In this document: in pieces, positions 8,584-11,142 of the stretch | Position numbering within the stretch: position 1 is the first letter of the stretch | Layout: each line of letters opens with the position of its first letter | DNA from: a bacterium | Lineage (GTDB): Bacteria; Arandabacterota; Arandabacteria; Arandabacterales; Arandabacteraceae | DNA length: 11,142 nt | Assembly: GCA_025774405.1 (NCBI GenBank) | Contig: JALGWB010000039.1 | Location: 1-11,142 of the forward strand | Direction: 5' to 3' | The notes under the pieces: generated by a model | The model's database searches: none | What the model saw: only the letters and a program-made list of their open reading frames with translations | What the model was told of the DNA's origin: nothing | Made by a program: the position numbers and the translations under genes

Positions 8584-8814
8584 CTACCCGCCGAGGAGCT
8601 TTTCAAGTTTGGGCTTATCAAGTCCAATGACCATCTCGCCGTCGATCAATGTTACTGGTGTGGTCATCACGCCCAGTTCCTCAAGCTGCTTGATAGCCCT
8701 CTTGTCTTTGGAAATGTCGATCTCAGTGAATTCAATACCCTTCTGTGAAAGCAACTCTTTCACGCCCATACAGAAGACTCAGCCAGGCTGTGTGTAAACT
8801 GTGACTTTCCTCAT
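8584..8814 (-). CDS. Glutaredoxin-like selenoprotein candidate (UxxC, in-frame TGA)
   Basis: Small thioredoxin-fold redoxin, 76 residues if the in-frame TGA at 8781-8779 is read as selenocysteine. ATG 8814-8812 follows GGGAG at six nt spacing and a good promoter. The N-terminal strand and loop read MRKVTVYTQPG-U-VFCMG. Position 12 is exactly where glutaredoxins carry the first Cys of C-x-x-C, and C15 is the second. The rest is a typical glutaredoxin: helix KELLSQKGIEF, strand FTEIDIS, helix KRAIKQLEELG, TTPVTLIDG with the cis-proline P53, and GLDKPKLEKLL. A SECIS-like hairpin follows the TGA. The alternative start at Met16 (8769) would give 61 residues lacking both the first strand and the active site. 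Other possibilities are a nonsense mutation or a sequencing error of TGC/TGT to TGA. The TGA-Trp and TGA-Gly codes are excluded by normal TGG use and TGA stops nearby. Probable role: thiol-disulfide or mixed-disulfide reduction in the cytoplasm. Confidence 0.82.
8740..8776 (-). promoter_or_regulatory. Bacterial SECIS-like hairpin in the redoxin gene
   Basis: On the minus strand, immediately after the in-frame TGA: lower stem CTTCT (8776-8772) with AGAAG (8744-8740); 8-nt 5' bulge (8771-8764); upper stem GTGAAAG (8763-8757) with CTTTCAC (8751-8745), 7 perfect pairs; apical loop AGTTG (8756-8752). The TGA-to-loop distance is 22 nt and G is the second loop base. Both fit the known bacterial SECIS rules (loop about 16-37 nt from UGA, a G among the first two loop bases). 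It would recruit SelB with Sec-tRNA. Confidence 0.75.
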
Positions 8815-8838
8815 CGCTCGCTCCCTATGGTGGAGGTG

Positions 8839-8867
8839 AGTTTAACAGGTATGCCGATTAGCGTCAA
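8839..8867 (-). promoter_or_regulatory. Sigma-70-like promoter for the redoxin gene
   Basis: Minus strand: TTGACG (8867-8862, 5 of 6), 17-nt spacer, TAAACT (8844-8839, 4 of 6). Transcription would start near 8832, leaving a leader of about 18 nt that contains the GGGAG ribosome binding site (8825-8821) and leads straight to ATG 8814. An own promoter and ribosome binding site placed for this ATG, not Met16, support the full-length reading through the TGA. Confidence 0.6.
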
Positions 8868-9025
8868 GTTAGGCTTGATTCATGACTCAAGCGAATCCAT
8901 ACTTCGGCATGTGGCGAAGAAAAGGTAATAGGGCTCACCTAGTGTGATGCAGCAGCTGGTGCGATGATTGGACCAGGTAACCATTTCGACGCTGCCACAG
9001 CTAAAACCCGCAAATCCCCCCAAAA
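8868..9025. other. Spacer between redoxin promoter and palindromic repeat
   Basis: No gene, RNA or clear regulatory site is visible in this 158-nt stretch. Six C residues (9016-9021), AAAA (9022-9025) and the GGGG that opens the repeat (9026-9029) could form a very short hairpin, but with no T-tract. On the minus strand this stretch does not continue the GH130 reading frame recognisably. Confidence 0.5.
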
Positions 9026-9145
9026 GGGGTCGGAGCCAAAAATGTGCACATTTGCTCTGTTGGCATGGCAATTGCGTTATGGCAACTGCATTGCAGCAAA
9101 GATCGTGCCATCGCCCCTAGAATGCACATTTTTGGCTCCGACCCC
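9026..9145. mobile_element. 120-bp palindromic repeat, MITE/REP-like, with 23-bp inverted arms
   Basis: The left arm 9026-9048 (beginning GGGGTCGGAGCC, ending ATGTGCA) is the exact reverse complement of the right arm 9123-9145: 23 of 23. The 74-nt centre contains two adjacent 14-nt copies, ATGGCAATTGCGTT (9065-9078) and ATGGCAACTGCATT (9079-9092), 12 of 14 identical. There is no transposase gene, and no target duplication is evident at the edges. Long perfect arms starting with a G-run resemble non-autonomous elements or REP-type palindromes mobilised by IS200/RAYT-like transposases. That class assignment is inference, and copy number cannot be judged from one window. The right arm lies inside the end of the GH130 gene. 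Confidence 0.65.
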
Positions 9146-10070
9146 GATGCGTGCAGAGGTGGATGAGATTGTCGATTTTGGTTGTGCCTGCGCAGACAAC
9201 GGAGTCTGCCCCACCCCAATAGAGCTTTACCGTGCCGTCATCTTCGGCAACGGCACCACAGGTAAATACCACATTATGAACGTAGCCAGCCACCTCCCAT
9301 GGATCCTCAGGCTGGAGAATCCACTCGTCTGCCACACCTATGACCTTCGATGGGTCACCGAGATCATGCAAAGCTACTCCAAGCCGGTAGACTGCCCCGT
9401 CCATCGTCTTGAACACGCCGTGGAAGATGTTGAGCCAGCCATGCCCGGTTCTTATTGGTGGAGCGCCGGGACCAATCTTGAGCTCATCCCAATGATACCG
9501 AAGTGGAGTGATAAGAACCTGAGATCTACCCCAATGGACAAGATCAGGTGAATAGGATATCCAGATTGACCAGGGATGCATTTGTGAATGTGGTCGATCA
9601 AGTCTTGCGTAGAGTCCCCCGAATTTCTCAGGAAAGACGGCCACATTGCGATGATCCGCCTCGGTTATGAGAGCCACTCGCTCAACTGTTTCGAAGCTCT
9701 TCGTCCTCGCAAGCGCAACTCGCACTCCATAGCGCGAATATGCGCTGTAGGTGATGTAGAAATAGCCATCGAGTTCGATTATGCGAGGATCCTCAACCCC
9801 AAATTCCTCGTAAGTGCGGAAGGGCTCCTCAGTCCCTGGAACAAGAAAGGGCTCAGGCCGCACCTTGAAATCAAAACCATTCTGGCTTTCGGCAAGACCA
9901 ATTATCGACCGACCATTGCGAAGGTGTGACCGAAAAAGCATGATATAGCGATTCTCATAACGCACAACACCCGCATTGTGGACGGTCTCAACTGGATATG
10001 GAACATCCGCCCTGGTAAGAATCGGATTCTTGGCATAGCGCTCGACAACGCTCTTAGCCGACTCTCCCAT
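9117..10070 (-). CDS. GH130 family beta-mannoside phosphorylase-like enzyme
   Basis: Cytoplasmic five-bladed beta-propeller enzyme of family GH130, which uses phosphate to split beta-mannosides and release mannose-1-phosphate. Some members are hydrolases. Length 317 is normal; no signal peptide. Visible motifs: RYAKNPILTRADVPYPVE with VHNAG near the start; FGVEDPRI with the conserved D94 (expected general acid region); HPWSIWISYSPDLVHWG; KIGPGAPPIRTGHGWL (198-213) leading to FHG (H217), the phosphate- and sugar-site signature; and CGAVAEDDGTVKLYWGGAD (271-289). The start ATG 10070 lies inside the preceding GT4-cupin gene (17-nt overlap), suggesting translational coupling, although the ribosome binding site is weak. 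Residues 309-317 (RGRSQKCAF) and the TAG stop fall in the palindromic repeat, so the native C-terminus has been replaced or capped. Exact linkage (1,4 or 1,2) not assignable. Confidence 0.88.
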   Translation of the reverse strand: MGESAKSVVERYAKNPILTRADVPYPVETVHNAGVVRYENRYIMLFRSHLRNGRSIIGLAESQNGFDFKVRPEPFLVPGTEEPFRTYEEFGVEDPRIIELDGYFYITYSAYSRYGVRVALARTKSFETVERVALITEADHRNVAVFPEKFGGLYARLDRPHSQMHPWSIWISYSPDLVHWGRSQVLITPLRYHWDELKIGPGAPPIRTGHGWLNIFHGVFKTMDGAVYRLGVALHDLGDPSKVIGVADEWILQPEDPWEVAGYVHNVVFTCGAVAEDDGTVKLYWGGADSVVCAGTTKIDNLIHLCTHRGRSQKCAF

Positions 10071-11142
10071 AGTCGTCTTCTATGCGCTCGATATCGTCTT
10101 CGCCGAAATAGTCGCCAGTCTGAACTTCGATCAACACGAGATCAGTGTTTCCAGCGTTTCGCACCCTATGCCAGCTCCCCGCAGGCAGATCAATAGCCTG
10201 CCCCGGCTCAAGCTTGTAATCCTTATCATCAAGTGTGACGACAGCTTCGCCTTTAAGCACATACCAATGCTCTGACCTACGACGATGGCGCTGATAGCTC
10301 AGGCGATGACCAGGATGAACGGTTATACGCTTAACCTTATGGTCAGGCTTATCAGAAAGAATCTCATAAAAGCCCCAGGGCCGATGATCTTCTCGTTGCG
10401 TCATTGTTACAATCCGTTCATAGACTTCGATATACTGCTCGACCATTCGATCGACAGTAAATCTTTCCTCTACCAGGCGACGACACCTGCGCCTGTCGAT
10501 CTGCCTAATTCTACCCACAGCCTCCACCGCTTCGTCAACACCTGAAACGAGAAAACCTGTCTCACCATCTTCTATGATCTCAGGCATGCTGCCGCGATTG
10601 CTGGCGATTACTGGGGTCCCACAGGCCATCGCCTCAACCACGGACAGCCCGAATGGCTCCTCGAAATTGATGGGATGTAGCAAGGCATAGGCACCGCCAA
10701 GCAGGTCATCCCTTCTCTCAGGACCTGCACTGCCAAGATAGACTATGCTTTCACCATCGACATGGGGTCGAACATGTTCATCGAAGTAAGTTTCATCCTG
10801 GATTATTCCGGCGATGATGAGTTTCATCCCAGCACGTTTCGCTATCTCAATCGCCTCCCTGGCACCTTTGTCATGATGGATTCTGCCGAAGAAAAGCAAA
10901 TAATCCCCTGGATCACGCTTGAAGGTAAATTGACAAATATCGATGCCGTGGTGGATGGTCGCAATGTAGTCAAGCTCGGGGCTACGGTCGGCATTGCTTA
11001 TCGCCACATAGAACGTGCGCCCATTGTATTTCTTGTAAACAGGCAGAATCTTAGGGGAAGAGAAGCCATGGATGGTTGTGACCACGGGCGTCGTTGTCAT
11101 CCCTGTATAGGTTAGCGGCAGATAATCGAAGTTGTTATGTAT
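10054..11142 (-). CDS. GT4 glycosyltransferase fused to type II phosphomannose isomerase cupin (5' end outside window)
   Basis: The open frame runs to the right edge (362 codons visible); in-frame codons upstream of the Met at 11100 read HNNFDYLPLTYTG, so 11100 is not the true start. Numbering from that Met: residues 1-230 are the second half of a GT-B retaining GT4 transferase, with TIHGFSS, HHGID (50-54), FFGRIHHDKG (R73, K78; nucleotide-sugar contacts), the EX7E motif E148...E156 in EEPFGLSVVEAMACGTPVIAS, and GSMPE. Residues 233-348 are a complete cupin of the type II PMI / ManC C-terminal kind: RPWGFYEIL, HPGHRLSYQRHRRRSEHW (H272, E277, H278), LPAGSWHR (H311), IEVQTGDYFGEDDIERIEDDYGR. No stop separates the two. 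An ATG at 10404 would yield a 116-residue free cupin, the size of known stand-alone versions, but has no clear ribosome binding site. It overlaps GH130 by 17 nt and so belongs to the same operon. Likely role in mannosyl-glycan or glycoside metabolism; sugar donor not determined. Confidence 0.85.
   Translation of the reverse strand: MHNNFDYLPLTYTGMTTTPVVTTIHGFSSPKILPVYKKYNGRTFYVAISNADRSPELDYIATIHHGIDICQFTFKRDPGDYLLFFGRIHHDKGAREAIEIAKRAGMKLIIAGIIQDETYFDEHVRPHVDGESIVYLGSAGPERRDDLLGGAYALLHPINFEEPFGLSVVEAMACGTPVIASNRGSMPEIIEDGETGFLVSGVDEAVEAVGRIRQIDRRRCRRLVEERFTVDRMVEQYIEVYERIVTMTQREDHRPWGFYEILSDKPDHKVKRITVHPGHRLSYQRHRRRSEHWYVLKGEAVVTLDDKDYKLEPGQAIDLPAGSWHRVRNAGNTDLVLIEVQTGDYFGEDDIERIEDDYGRVG

Noticed and set aside
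8584..8769. 61-residue open frame starting at Met16 as the complete redoxin gene
   Set aside because: It lacks the first beta strand and the active-site first residue. Promoter and ribosome binding site point to ATG 8814, and the upstream codons are clearly glutaredoxin-like.
8779..8781. TGA read as Trp or Gly by an alternative genetic code
   Set aside because: The long genes here contain no in-frame TGA, use TGG for Trp, and the DUF885 gene ends at TGA, so TGA is normally a stop.
9065..9092. CRISPR-like repeat
   Set aside because: Only two adjacent 14-nt copies with no spacer between them; it is an internal tandem duplication of the palindromic element.
8964..9551. 195-residue plus-strand open frame
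   Set aside because: It is antisense to the GH130 gene and the repeat, with no family features; the minus-strand frame is plainly the coding one.

Overview
The window looks like ordinary chromosome from an uncultured bacterium with a Gram-negative type envelope. It carries secreted hydrolases with Sec signal peptides and one giant exported enzyme ending in a FlgD-like / type-A-sorting-like Ig domain. That C-terminal architecture is common in the FCB superphylum and neighbouring candidate phyla, but the phylum cannot be fixed from this sequence. Stops seen are TAA, TAG and TGA, and tryptophan is written TGG, so the genetic code is standard.

Layout. (1) 1-1210, minus: an M28-family zinc aminopeptidase precursor, cut by the left edge. 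(2) 1211-1398: a divergent promoter region with an extended -10 promoter facing left and a TTTACA-N17-TAAACT promoter facing right. (3) 1399-5409, plus: a 1336-residue exported GH57-like alpha-glucan enzyme with accessory beta-sandwich domains and a FlgD-like C-terminus. (4) 5414-6694, minus: an MFS transporter converging on the GH57 gene with only 4 nt between the stops. (5) 6739-8379, minus: a cytoplasmic DUF885 metallopeptidase-like protein. (6) 8584-8814, minus: a small glutaredoxin-like gene with an in-frame TGA exactly where the first redox cysteine should be, followed by a bacterial SECIS-like hairpin. I read it as a selenoprotein with a U-x-x-C active site. It has its own promoter. (7) 9026-9145: a 120-bp palindromic repeat with perfect 23-bp inverted arms, which supplies the last codons and stop of the next gene. 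(8) 9117-10070, minus: a GH130 mannoside phosphorylase-like enzyme. (9) 10054-11142, minus, cut by the right edge: a GT4 glycosyltransferase fused to a type II phosphomannose isomerase cupin domain, overlapping the GH130 start by 17 nt.

How they fit together. The right-hand pair points to mannose-containing glycan or glycoside metabolism: transfer by GT4, phosphorolysis by GH130, and a mannose-phosphate cupin. The left-hand pair, reading apart from one control region, is an extracellular scavenging set for peptides and alpha-glucan. The central minus-strand genes (redoxin, DUF885, MFS) could form one transcription unit, though the 204-nt gap after the redoxin makes that uncertain. The most notable item is the unannotated candidate selenoprotein. 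A conventional gene caller would miss it or start it at Met16 and lose the active site.
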